Assembly: GCF_016907715.1 (NCBI RefSeq)
Contig: NZ_JAFBCM010000001.1
Coordinates: forward strand, 3,782,001-3,846,000
Source of the DNA: Tenggerimyces flavus
GTDB lineage: Bacteria > Actinomycetota > Actinomycetes > Propionibacteriales > Actinopolymorphaceae
Direction of reading: 5' to 3'
Length of the DNA: 64,000 nt
The notes under the pieces were generated by a model. It was not told the DNA's origin, searched no databases, and saw only the letters and a list, made by a program, of their open reading frames with translations. Made by a program: the position numbers and the translations under genes. Below are positions 32,369-41,072 of the stretch, piece after piece; the first letter of the stretch is position 1, and the number at the start of each line of letters is the position of its first letter.

Positions 32369-32468
32369 CATCCTTCGTGGACCACGTCACGCGATACCGC
32401 CTCGACGCGGCGTCCGACGGGGGTGCGGGCAACGCTGCCCGCGATCGACGAGAAGGGGTCACGCGTTC

Positions 32469-33734
32469 ATGAACGCTCGAGCTCGACGTGTCATCCGTCC
32501 CATCGCCACCGCCACAGCGCTCGCCGCCATGTTCGTCGGAGCCGCCTGCGGCGCGCCCGAACCGCCAGGCGGGACGGGCAACGGCACGGGCGGCGAGAAC
32601 AGTGCCGCTCCCACCGACGCGAGCTCCGTGCCCGACAAGCCGAGCAAGCCCGTCACGCTCGACATCCTCGACGTCGCCGGCAACCTGCAGTTGACACAGG
32701 CGATGATCGACGACTTCGTCGCCAACAACAAGGACGTCGTCACCCGCGTCACGTACCAGAAGGCCACCGGCCCCGAGACCGCCGGCAAGATCAAGGCCCA
32801 GCAGGACGGCGGCAACGTCCAGACCGACCTCGTCCTCACCGGCAACGACGGTCTGTCCGCCGGCATCGACCAGGGTCTCTGGCTACCGATCGTCAAGGAC
32901 TTCGGCGACCGCCTCGACGCCCCGATGGCCGACTATCTCGAGCCCGCTGCCGAGATGCAGAAGCTCGCCCAGGACCAGGGCGTCGTCGTCACCTACTACC
33001 CGTCCGGCCCGCTGCTGGAGTACGACCCCAAGCAGGTGCCGCAGCCGCCCACCACCGCGCAGGGCCTGCTCGACTGGGCCAAGGCCAACCCCGGCAAGTT
33101 CATGTACGCGCGCCCCGCCAACTCCGGCCCCGGTCGCACGCTGCTCATGGGCCTGCCCTACATCCTCGGCGACAAGGATCCCAAGGACCCGATCAACGGC
33201 TGGGAGAAGACCTGGAAGTACCTCGCCGAGCTGGACAAGTACGTCGAGTTCTACCCGTCCGGCACCGCCGACACGATGAAGAACCTCGGCAACGGCTCGG
33301 TCGGCATCATCGCCTCCACGACCGGTTGGTACGTCAACCCGCGCGTGCTCGGCACCGTGCCGAAGGAGGTCAAGGTCGGCGCGGTCGAGGGCTTCACCTG
33401 GGTCACCGACGCCCACTACGCCGTGATCCCGAAGGGCGTCAGCGCCGACAACATCTCGGCGATTCTCCTTCTGCTGCAGTGGATGCTGAAGCCGGACCAG
33501 CAGGCGAAGGCGTACGACAAGGGCTTCTTCTACCCCGGCCCGGCGATCAAGGACGTCACTATCGACATGGCGCCCGCCGAGAGCCAACAGGCGATCAAGG
33601 ACTACGGCGACCCCTCGTTCGAGAAGCTGATCGCCGACAACCCGAAGGCCACGCCACTCGAGGCGAAGGAGCTCGTTGCCGCTTTCGACAAGTGGGACAG
33701 GGAAATCGGCGGATCGAAGGTCAAGAAACAATGA
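32469..33734 (+). CDS. ABC importer solute-binding lipoprotein
   Basis: 421 residues. A lipoprotein signal ends in GAAC (Cys27), followed by a Gly/Ser/Ala linker and a two-lobed binding domain (TLDILDVAGNLQLTQAMID, VVVTYYPSGPLLEYDPKQVP, TDAHYAVIPKGVSADN). It resembles family 1/6 binding proteins for ferric iron, polyamines, thiamine or phosphonates. It starts a four-gene operon with overlaps throughout; the order is binding protein, ATPase, permease, permease. The LacI-type operators upstream suggest a sugar or sugar-phosphate ligand, but this is not decisive. Confidence 0.9.
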   Translation: MNARARRVIRPIATATALAAMFVGAACGAPEPPGGTGNGTGGENSAAPTDASSVPDKPSKPVTLDILDVAGNLQLTQAMIDDFVANNKDVVTRVTYQKATGPETAGKIKAQQDGGNVQTDLVLTGNDGLSAGIDQGLWLPIVKDFGDRLDAPMADYLEPAAEMQKLAQDQGVVVTYYPSGPLLEYDPKQVPQPPTTAQGLLDWAKANPGKFMYARPANSGPGRTLLMGLPYILGDKDPKDPINGWEKTWKYLAELDKYVEFYPSGTADTMKNLGNGSVGIIASTTGWYVNPRVLGTVPKEVKVGAVEGFTWVTDAHYAVIPKGVSADNISAILLLLQWMLKPDQQAKAYDKGFFYPGPAIKDVTIDMAPAESQQAIKDYGDPSFEKLIADNPKATPLEAKELVAAFDKWDREIGGSKVKKQ

Positions 33735-34831
33735 CGCACGCACGTTCCGACGGCTTCCGTCAACTCCGGCTTGCCGGGGTGACGCGAACGTTCGGTCGTC
33801 AAACCGCGCTTGACGCGCTCGACCTGGTCATCGACTCCGGCGAGTTCATCGCGCTGCTCGGCCCGTCCGGCTGCGGCAAGTCGACGGCACTCAACTGCCT
33901 CGCCGGCCTGCTGCCGCTCACCGCGGGAACGATCCACCTCGACGAGAAGCGGATCGACACCCTGCCACCCGAGGAACGCGGGTTCGGCATGGTGTTCCAG
34001 AGCTACGCGCTGTTCCCGCACATGTCCGTACGCAAGAACATCGCGTTCGGCCTGCAGATGCGCAAGACGGCGAAGAGCGAGCTCAAACAACGCGTCGACA
34101 GCGCGATTCGCCTTGTCCAATTGGAAGAACACGCCGACAAGCTGCCCGCCCAACTGTCCGGCGGGCAGCAGCAGCGGGTCGCGATCGCCCGCGCGATCGT
34201 GGTCGAGCCCGCGCTCGTCCTGATGGACGAGCCGCTGTCCAACCTCGACGCCAAGCTTCGCCAGGAGATGCGGACGGAGATTCGCCGCATCCACCAGCAA
34301 CTCGGCCTGACCACGGTGTACGTCACGCACGACCAGGAGGAGGCGCTCTCGCTCGCCGACCGCCTGGTCGTGCTGCGCGACGGCCACGTCGAGCAGATCG
34401 GCTCGCCGGAGGAGCTCTACACCGAGCCGGCGAACAGGTACGTCGCCGGCTTCATGGGCTACCGCAACCTGATCGAGCTCAGCATCGTCGGCGGCACGGA
34501 AAGCCGGCTCGAGCTCGAAGGCCACGGGCTCAAGCTGACCGGCATCGACCGTGACAACCTCGCCGGCAGGCAAGAAGGAGTCGTGGCGATCCGCCCCGAG
34601 GACTTCGTCGTCGGGGCGCAGACGGGCGGCGTCGCGGTCACCGTCGAGGTGGTCGAGTATCAGGGTCGCGAGCTCGCGGTCCAGGTACGGACGAACGACG
34701 GCACCTCGCTGCACCTGCGGACCACGGAACGGCTGGTGCCCGGCGACCAGGTCGCGATCACGGTGCCGACCGAACGGGTGTTGGTCTTCTCCGCCGACAG
34801 CCCGGCCGCGCCGGACGAGGTGGCGGCGTAG
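33731..34831 (+). CDS. ABC importer ATPase
   Basis: 366 residues. Walker A (LLGPSGCGKSTALN), the Q-loop (MVFQSYALFPHMSV), signature LSGGQQQRVAIARA, Walker B (ALVLMDEPLSNLD) and H-loop (VYVTHDQEEAL) are all intact, followed by a TOBE domain (~250-366). The ATG overlaps the binding-protein stop (ATGA); no longer frame is needed. It belongs to the carbohydrate/polyamine/iron uptake ATPases. Confidence 0.94.
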   Translation: MTHARSDGFRQLRLAGVTRTFGRQTALDALDLVIDSGEFIALLGPSGCGKSTALNCLAGLLPLTAGTIHLDEKRIDTLPPEERGFGMVFQSYALFPHMSVRKNIAFGLQMRKTAKSELKQRVDSAIRLVQLEEHADKLPAQLSGGQQQRVAIARAIVVEPALVLMDEPLSNLDAKLRQEMRTEIRRIHQQLGLTTVYVTHDQEEALSLADRLVVLRDGHVEQIGSPEELYTEPANRYVAGFMGYRNLIELSIVGGTESRLELEGHGLKLTGIDRDNLAGRQEGVVAIRPEDFVVGAQTGGVAVTVEVVEYQGRELAVQVRTNDGTSLHLRTTERLVPGDQVAITVPTERVLVFSADSPAAPDEVAA

Positions 34832-35709
34832 TGGCCGAAGTGTCGCTGCGGCACCGGCTCGCCGAACGCGGAGTCGACCGCACCCTGCTCCTGCTGCTGC
34901 CCGCGGTCGTGCTCATCGTCGGGCTGTTCCTCTATCCGTTCCTGTACGGGCTGCAGCTGTCGTTCACGCCGAAGACCAGCGGCATCTTCGACAACTACCG
35001 CACGTTCTTCTCCGATCCCTTCCAGAGCGAGACGATCTGGCTCACGCTGCGACTGGCGTTGCCGGCGGCGTTGTTCAACGTGCTCGCCTCGGTGCCGATC
35101 GCGTACAAGATGCGCGGGAGGTTCCGAGGTAAGCGGCTGTTGACAGCGATCCTCGTCGTGCCGATCACTCTCGGCACCGTGCTCACCGCCGAGGGCCTGC
35201 TCACCTATCTCGGCAACGCCGGTTGGATGAACCGGACGCTCGAAGCGGTCGGCCTGATCGACGAGCCGATCCGATTCGTGCCCGGGTACTGGGGTGTGCT
35301 GCTCTCCCTGGTGATCACGGGGTTCCCGTTCGCGTTCCTGCTCACGCTGTCGTACCTGTCGGGCATCGACCCGACGCTGGAACGGGCCGCCGCGACGCTC
35401 GGCGCGGGGTGGTGGGAGCGGTTCCGGCGGATCACGCTGCCCCTGCTGATGCCGGGGCTCGCGGTGACGTTCTGCCTCGCCTTCGTGCTGGCGTTCTCGG
35501 TCTTCCCGTCGGCGGTGATGGTCGGCGAGCCGTCGGGGGAGACGCACGTGATCTCGCTCGCGGCGTACCGAGCCGGCTGGGAGCAGTACGACTATCCGCT
35601 CGCGTCGGCGATCGCGATGGTGATGGGCGGCGTCGAGCTCGCCGTCGTGGGGTTGGTGCTGGCCGTCCGATCGCGCCTGTACCGCGGCAGCTCGGGAGGC
35701 AAGGGATGA
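34831..35709 (+). CDS. ABC importer permease 1
   Basis: 292 residues with about six transmembrane helices. The EAA loop that docks on the ATPase reads ERAAATLGAGWWERFRRITL around residue 190. GTG shares its first base with the last base of the ATPase stop (TAG). The second permease follows by ATGA overlap. It forms the membrane channel with permease 2. Confidence 0.92.
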   Translation: MAEVSLRHRLAERGVDRTLLLLLPAVVLIVGLFLYPFLYGLQLSFTPKTSGIFDNYRTFFSDPFQSETIWLTLRLALPAALFNVLASVPIAYKMRGRFRGKRLLTAILVVPITLGTVLTAEGLLTYLGNAGWMNRTLEAVGLIDEPIRFVPGYWGVLLSLVITGFPFAFLLTLSYLSGIDPTLERAAATLGAGWWERFRRITLPLLMPGLAVTFCLAFVLAFSVFPSAVMVGEPSGETHVISLAAYRAGWEQYDYPLASAIAMVMGGVELAVVGLVLAVRSRLYRGSSGGKG

Positions 35710-36533
35710 GAACGTTCAAGGTCTCCTCGGTGCTCGTCTGGGGCGCCGTCGCGTTCTTCCTCGTCAACCTGCTCGCGCTGATCGCGACCGTCGTGGTGAA
35801 CTCGTTCGCCCGATCGTGGTTCGACACCTGGCTGCCGACGGAGTACACGCTCGGGCGGTACGCCGAGGCGTGGCAGGAGTTCGGCCTGCTGCAGGTGCTG
35901 ATCGTCACGGTGATCGTGGCGCTCGCGGTCGTGGTGGTTTCGGTGCTGGTCGGTGTGCCGGCGGCGTACGCCCTTGCCAGACGGAACTTTCCGTTCAAGC
36001 GCGTGCTGATGTTGCTGTTCCTGTTGCCGATTCTCATCCCGCCGATCACGTACGGCATCCCGCTCGCGACCGTGCTCTACAAGTTCCACATCGCGGGCTC
36101 GCTGGCGGGCGTGATCCTCGTCAACCTGGTGCCGTCGGTGCCGTTCGTGATCATGGTGATGACGCCGTTCATCGAGCAGATCGACCCGCGCATCGAGGCG
36201 GCCGCACGGATGTGCGGGGCGAAGACCGGCGCGATCTTCGCGCGCATCATCGGGCCGCTGCTCGTTCCGGGCATGCTCGCGGCGTCGATCCTCGTGCTGG
36301 TGCGAACGGTGGGGATGTTCGAGCTGACGTTCCTCGTCCAGGGCCCGGAGTCGTCCACGCTGGTCGTCGCCCTCTACACCGCGGTCTCGGCGGCAGGCAT
36401 CCGGTCGCAGCAGGCGGTCGACGCGATGGCCGTGATCTACACGCTCTCGATGGTCGTGCTGCTCGTGGTCGGACTGCGCTTCATCAACCCGACCCAGCTG
36501 GTCAGCGCCGTCCGAGAGGAGCCGCGGGACTAG
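35706..36533 (+). CDS. ABC importer permease 2
   Basis: 275 residues, about six transmembrane helices. The EAA loop reads IEAAARMCGAKTGAIFARII. ATG overlaps the stop of permease 1. A much longer upstream frame is an antisense-like shadow within permease 1 and is not used. Last gene of the importer operon. Confidence 0.92.
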   Translation: MRTFKVSSVLVWGAVAFFLVNLLALIATVVVNSFARSWFDTWLPTEYTLGRYAEAWQEFGLLQVLIVTVIVALAVVVVSVLVGVPAAYALARRNFPFKRVLMLLFLLPILIPPITYGIPLATVLYKFHIAGSLAGVILVNLVPSVPFVIMVMTPFIEQIDPRIEAAARMCGAKTGAIFARIIGPLLVPGMLAASILVLVRTVGMFELTFLVQGPESSTLVVALYTAVSAAGIRSQQAVDAMAVIYTLSMVVLLVVGLRFINPTQLVSAVREEPRD

Positions 36534-36544
36534 GCTGTAACGTG

Positions 36545-36757
36545 ATGAAACGCCAGCGGATCCAGTCGTCGAGCGTGGCGAGTGTCGGTTACGACCTCGA
36601 CTCGCGCACGCTCGAGCTCGAGTACGTCGGCGGCGACGTCTACCAGTACTACGACGTGCCGCCGCTCGTGCACACCGCCCTGCTCGCGACGCGAAGCGTC
36701 GGCGCGTTCGTGAACAGGCGGGTCAAGACCAGCTACCGCTTCGAGCAGATCGCCTAG
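36545..36757 (+). CDS. KTSC-domain protein
   Basis: 70 residues, entirely one KTSC domain: SSSVASVGYDLDSRTLELEY, DVYQYYDVPP and the terminal VKTSYRF. The domain is named after the KTS-C motif and is thought to bind RNA or protein; function unproven. TAGGCT (36531-36536) lies 8 nt before ATG, so a leaderless message is likely. Its stop overlaps that of the convergent transporter gene by CTAG. Confidence 0.88.
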   Translation: MKRQRIQSSSVASVGYDLDSRTLELEYVGGDVYQYYDVPPLVHTALLATRSVGAFVNRRVKTSYRFEQIA

Positions 36758-38043
36758 AGGTATCTCAGCCAGAGGTACGGGACCGCGAGGGTGATCGTCA
36801 CCGCGGTGACGACGAGGCCGTACTTGGTGAACTCCCAGAACGAGATCGGCTTGCCCGCTCGTTCGGCCAACCCGAGCGCGACGACGTTCGCCGAGGCGCC
36901 GATCGCGGTCGCGTTGCCACCGAGGTCGGCGCCGATCGCGAGCGCCCACCAGAGCACCTGGGCTTGGTCGTTGCCGCCGGCGTTCGAGACGAGCTCCGCG
37001 ACGATCGGCGACATCGTTGCCACGTAAGGGATGTTGTCGACGATCGCCGACAGCCCGGCCGATCCCCACAGCAGCGCCATCGTGGCGAGGCCGAGCCGCC
37101 CCTCGACGGCGTCCGACGCGGCCGAGGCGACGTGGTCGATCACCCCGGTCGACACCAGGCCGCCGACCATCACGAACAGGCCGGCGAAGAACGCGAGCGT
37201 CGGCCACTCCACGCCACGCACGACGTCGCCGGGATCCAGCCTGGACAGGGCGAGCAGCAACAGCCCGCCGACGATCGCGATCACCGCGGGTTCCAGATGG
37301 AGCCAGGTGTGCAGGACGAACGCCACCAGGACGAGGCCGAGTACGACCAGGGACACGACGAGCAGGCGTACGTCGCGGATGGCGTCGCGCTCGCGCAGCT
37401 CCATCACCGACGCGGCGCGCTCGGCGTTGTAGCGGAACGCTTTGCGGAAAAGCCAACGGCACAAGGCGATGTAGACCACGAGCACGACCGCGATGAACGG
37501 CGCCATGTGGATGAGGAAGTCGTTGAACGACAGGTCGGCGCGCGACGCGATGATGATGTTCGGTGGGTCGCCGACCAAGGTCGCCGCGCCGCCGATGTTG
37601 GAGGCCATCACCTCGGCGATCAGGAACGGGGTCACCGGAACGCCGAGCCGGTCGCAGACGAGGAACGTGACGGGCGCGACGAGCAGCACCGTGGTGACGT
37701 TGTCCAGCCCGGCCGAGGCGACCGCCGTGACGAGCACGAGGATCACCATCACGCGGAACGGCTGCCCGCGGGCGCGCTTGGCGGACCAGATCGCGAGGTA
37801 CTCGAACAGCCCCGTACGCCGGAGGACCGAGACGATCAGCATCATGCCGAGCAGCAGGAACAGGACGTTCCAGTCGATGCCGGCGACCTCGGAGAAGAAC
37901 GCGTGCTCGGTGTCGGTGATGCCCAGCACGAGCATCAGGCAGGCGCCGCCGAGCGCGGCGGCGAGGCGGTGGACCCATTCGGTCGCGATCAGGACATAGG
38001 CGAGGACGAAGATCGCCACCGCGATCCAGGCGATCGCGGTCAT
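36754..38043 (-). CDS. ArsB/NhaD/citrate-type ion transporter
   Basis: 429 residues, about 11-12 helices. The conserved signatures are DNVTTVLLVAPVTFLVC and GDPPNIIIASRADLSF in the first half and DNIPYVATMSPI with GADLGGNATAIGASANVVALG in the second, an inverted pseudo-repeat typical of the ion-transporter superfamily (arsenite, Na+/H+ or dicarboxylate). The substrate cannot be chosen from sequence. It is ATGA-coupled to a CBS-domain protein upstream, which may gate it by nucleotide binding. Confidence 0.88.
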   Translation of the reverse strand: MTAIAWIAVAIFVLAYVLIATEWVHRLAAALGGACLMLVLGITDTEHAFFSEVAGIDWNVLFLLLGMMLIVSVLRRTGLFEYLAIWSAKRARGQPFRVMVILVLVTAVASAGLDNVTTVLLVAPVTFLVCDRLGVPVTPFLIAEVMASNIGGAATLVGDPPNIIIASRADLSFNDFLIHMAPFIAVVLVVYIALCRWLFRKAFRYNAERAASVMELRERDAIRDVRLLVVSLVVLGLVLVAFVLHTWLHLEPAVIAIVGGLLLLALSRLDPGDVVRGVEWPTLAFFAGLFVMVGGLVSTGVIDHVASAASDAVEGRLGLATMALLWGSAGLSAIVDNIPYVATMSPIVAELVSNAGGNDQAQVLWWALAIGADLGGNATAIGASANVVALGLAERAGKPISFWEFTKYGLVVTAVTITLAVPYLWLRYL

Positions 38044-38486
38044 GTCCCGAGCATCCGGTCGAGCAGGGCGTCGAGGGTGATGACGCCGTCGAGGACGCCG
38101 TTCCGCGCGACGACGGCGACGAGGGGGCTGCGGGAACGGGCCATCAGCGCGGCGACCTCGAGCACGGTCGCGTTGCCGTCGACGACCGGGAGCTCGCGTG
38201 GCTGCTCGGGCAACAGTTCGCGTACGGTCCGGTCGGCGAGCTCGGCGAGGAACTGGTCCGCATGCGCCTCGTCGACGACGCGGGCGAGGGCCGGATCGTC
38301 CTGGATGTACTGCGGAACGGCGAGCCTGAGGACCTGCGTACCTGGGAGCACGGTGACGGGTTTGTCGCGGGCGTCGACGACGACGAGTCCGGGGAGGTCC
38401 TGTCCGGCGAGCAGGCGGGCGGCCTCGATCGCCGGGGTGTCCATCCGCACGCTCGGGAACGGGGAGCACAGGTCACCGGCACGCAT
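38040..38486 (-). CDS. CBS-domain protein
   Basis: 148 residues with a CBS pair: first repeat MRAGDLCSPFPSVRMDTPAI to VTVLPGTQVL, second NATVLEVAALMARSRSPLVA to GVITLDALLDRML. The pair usually binds adenosine nucleotides. AAAGGA precedes the ATG at 38486; a longer frame would start in the palindrome region. Coupling to the transporter gene implies energy-dependent control of transport. Confidence 0.88.
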   Translation of the reverse strand: MRAGDLCSPFPSVRMDTPAIEAARLLAGQDLPGLVVVDARDKPVTVLPGTQVLRLAVPQYIQDDPALARVVDEAHADQFLAELADRTVRELLPEQPRELPVVDGNATVLEVAALMARSRSPLVAVVARNGVLDGVITLDALLDRMLGT

Positions 38487-38557
38487 GGGGAGGTCCTTTC
38501 GTCGACAGCACAACACCCTCGCCGACCAGACTTCCCGGCACACCTTGAAGCGAGCAT

Positions 38558-38609
38558 ATCGGACTTTGTCAGAATGTCTTAATGTCCTGACATTCTGACA
38601 AAGTCCGAT
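38558..38609. terminator. 21-bp-arm hairpin downstream of glpK
   Basis: 38558-38578 and 38589-38609 are perfect reverse complements (start ATCGGACTTTGTC) with a 10-nt loop (TTAATGTCCT). It lies 13 nt past the glpK stop on the minus strand and before the CBS gene. The stem is less GC-rich than others in this window, and it has no classical T-run. Confidence 0.75.
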
Positions 38610-38621
38610 CGCCGCGATGGA

Positions 38622-40136
38622 TCAGTCGTCGGCCTCGACCCAGTCGAACGTGCGGGTCACGGCCTTCTTCCAGTTCGCGTACTCCTTGTCGCGCTTGGCC
38701 GCGTCCATCGACGGCGTCCAGCGCTTGTCCTCCTGCCAGTTCTGGCGCAGGTCGTCCTGGTTGGACCAGTACCCGACCGCCAGGCCCGCCGCGTACGCCG
38801 CGCCCAGCGCAGTCGTCTCGGCGACCTGGGGGCGGAACACCGGAACGCCGAGGATGTCGGCCTGGAACTGCATCAGCAGCTCGTTCTGCACCATGCCGCC
38901 GTCGACCTTGAGCTCGGTGAGGTCGACCCCGGAGTCGGCGTTCATCGCGTCCATGACTTCCTTGCTCTGGAACGCCGTCGCCTCCAGCACCGCACGCGCG
39001 ATGTGGCCCTTGTTGACGTACCGCGTGAGGCCCACGAGCGCGCCGCGCGCGTCGGACCGCCAGTACGGCGCGAACAGGCCGGAGAACGCGGGAACGAAGT
39101 ACGCCCCGCCGTTGTCCTCGACCGTACGAGCGACCTCCTCGATCTCCGGCGCCGAGCCGATCAGCCCGAGGTTGTCCCGCACCCACTGCACCAGCGAGCC
39201 GGTCACCGCGATCGAGCCCTCCAACGCGTACACCGCGTCGGCGTCGCCGATCTTGTAACACACCGTGGTGAGCAGCCCGTTCTCGCTCTTCACCTGCTCG
39301 GTGCCGGTGTTGAGCAGCAGGAAGTTGCCGGTGCCGTAGGTGTTCTTCGCCGTGCCGACGTCGAAGCACACCTGCCCGAACGTCGCCGCCTGCTGGTCGC
39401 CGAGGTCGCCGGCGATCTTCACCCCCGGCAGCGAACCGCCCTGCCGACCCTCGCCGTACACCTGCGACGACGGCCGGATCTCCGGCAGCATCGACAGCGG
39501 AATCCCCATCTCCGCTGCGATGTCGGCGTCCCACGACAGCGTGGTGAGGTCCATCAGCATCGTCCGCGACGCGTTCGTCACGTCGGTGATGTGCAGGCCG
39601 CCGTCCACGCCGCCGGTCATGTTCCACAGCAACCAGGTGTCCATGTTGCCGAACAGCAGGTCGCCGCGCTCCGCCGCTTCCTTCGCGCCGTCGACGTTGT
39701 CCAGGATCCAGCGAACCTTCGGCCCGGAGAAGTACGTCGCGAGCGGAAGGCCGACCTTGTCCTTGTAGCGCTCGGCGCCGCCGCCGAGTGCGCCGAGCTG
39801 GTCGACGATCCGGTCCGTACGCGTGTCCTGCCAGACGATCGCGTTGTAGACGGGCTTGCCGGTCGAACGGTCCCACACCAGCGCTGTCTCACGCTGGTTG
39901 GTGATTCCCACTGCCGCGATGTTCGCCGAGGTGATGTCGGCCTTGGCGAGCGCGCCCGCGGTGACCTCGCGGGTGTTCGCCCAGATCTCCTCGGCGTTGT
40001 GCTCCACCCAGCCCGCGCGCGGGAAGATCTGCTCGTGCTCGAGCTGGTGGACGCTCACCACCGCTCCGGAGTGGTCGAACACCATGCACCGGGTGCTCGT
40101 CGTACCTTGGTCGATCGCTGCCACGTAGTCGGTCAT
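38622..40136 (-). CDS. glpK: Glycerol kinase
   Basis: 504 residues, FGGY family. N-terminal [13 protein letters not shown] phosphate loop, [27 protein letters not shown], and the C-terminal signature ([20 protein letters not shown]) are intact. It phosphorylates glycerol to glycerol 3-phosphate with ATP. It follows glpF in the same direction with a 38-nt gap; the glpD oxidase is divergent. The three together make a complete glycerol catabolic locus. Confidence 0.97.
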   Translation of the reverse strand: MTDYVAAIDQGTTSTRCMVFDHSGAVVSVHQLEHEQIFPRAGWVEHNAEEIWANTREVTAGALAKADITSANIAAVGITNQRETALVWDRSTGKPVYNAIVWQDTRTDRIVDQLGALGGGAERYKDKVGLPLATYFSGPKVRWILDNVDGAKEAAERGDLLFGNMDTWLLWNMTGGVDGGLHITDVTNASRTMLMDLTTLSWDADIAAEMGIPLSMLPEIRPSSQVYGEGRQGGSLPGVKIAGDLGDQQAATFGQVCFDVGTAKNTYGTGNFLLLNTGTEQVKSENGLLTTVCYKIGDADAVYALEGSIAVTGSLVQWVRDNLGLIGSAPEIEEVARTVEDNGGAYFVPAFSGLFAPYWRSDARGALVGLTRYVNKGHIARAVLEATAFQSKEVMDAMNADSGVDLTELKVDGGMVQNELLMQFQADILGVPVFRPQVAETTALGAAYAAGLAVGYWSNQDDLRQNWQEDKRWTPSMDAAKRDKEYANWKKAVTRTFDWVEADD

Positions 40137-40174
40137 GTCTGCATGCTCCGGTCAGTGTCGAGTACGGAAGAAGG

Positions 40175-40909
40175 TCAGCCGATCGCGTTCTTGACGAGCA
40201 TCGCGACCAGTCCGGCGACGACACCGCCGACGATAGGCCCGACGACGGGGATCCACGAGTAGCCCCAGTCGCTCGAACCCTTGCCCTTGATCGGCACGAC
40301 CAGGTGCGCTAGTCGTGGTCCCATGTCGCGAGCGGGGTTGATCGCGTAGCCGGTCGGACCACCGAGCGAGGCGCCGATGCCGACGACCAGCATGGCGACA
40401 GCCAACGGCCCCAGGCCGGACGGCGTTCCGGCGAAGAACAGGATCACGAACACCAGGACGAACGTCGCGATGACCTCGGTGACGAGGTTCCACGTCACGT
40501 TCCGGTACTGCGGTCCGGTGGAGAACACGCCCAGCTTCTCCGCCGCGTTGTCGTGTTGGTCGAAGTGCTGCCGGTACGCCAGCCAGCACAGCACGCCGCC
40601 CAGGAAGCCGCCGAGGAACTCACCGATGAAGTAGGCGATGGTGTTCAGGACGGTGATGTCCACGCCTGCGGCGTACTCGTCCGCCCCGCTCGCGAGGATG
40701 CCCAGCGTGACGGCGGGGTTGAGGTGTGCACCACTCTTCGCGGCGACGTACACGCCGGCGAAGACCGCGATGCCCCAACCGAAGTTCACCATCAGGAAGC
40801 CGCCGCCGCGTCCCTTGGTGTTCGTCAGGAGATGGTTGGCAACGACGCCACACCCCAGCAGTGTGAGCAGCATCGTGCCGAGTGTCTCCGAGAGGATGAT
40901 CGTCCCCAT
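40175..40909 (-). CDS. glpF: Glycerol uptake facilitator GlpF (aquaglyceroporin)
   Basis: 244 residues, six helices plus two half-helices. The NPA boxes are HLNPAVTLG and AINPARDMGPR; the Asp-Arg after the second box is typical of glycerol facilitators. GGGAGG precedes the ATG at 40909. It leads the glpF-glpK operon. Confidence 0.95.
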   Translation of the reverse strand: MGTIILSETLGTMLLTLLGCGVVANHLLTNTKGRGGGFLMVNFGWGIAVFAGVYVAAKSGAHLNPAVTLGILASGADEYAAGVDITVLNTIAYFIGEFLGGFLGGVLCWLAYRQHFDQHDNAAEKLGVFSTGPQYRNVTWNLVTEVIATFVLVFVILFFAGTPSGLGPLAVAMLVVGIGASLGGPTGYAINPARDMGPRLAHLVVPIKGKGSSDWGYSWIPVVGPIVGGVVAGLVAMLVKNAIG

Positions 40910-40926
40910 GTGCGCCTCCCCAGGTG

Positions 40927-40944
40927 CCGGACAACGTTGTCCGG
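40927..40944. promoter_or_regulatory. 18-bp perfect palindrome, glp control region
   Basis: CCGGACAACGTTGTCCGG, perfectly symmetric, 17 nt before the glpF start. A consensus TTGACA reads on the minus strand at 41027-41032 and would serve glpF. The palindrome is a candidate operator for an IclR/GylR-type or other glycerol regulator that is not encoded in this window. Confidence 0.55.
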
Positions 40945-41072
40945 GTACGGAGTCGACAGGCGGCCCGGGATGGGCCGTCTCGAAACTCGTATGTGACCCC
41001 CTAGTAGATTGATCATCAACGGCAGCTGTCAATAATCCGTAGTGACCAGTTGCGGGAGTGAGGAGCGCGGCC

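Noticed and set aside
32330-34831. A single 833-codon frame running through the binding protein into the ATPase
   Set aside because: The first half is an out-of-frame read of the binding-protein gene; the ATPase has its own ATG at 33731 overlapping the previous stop. Not a fusion.
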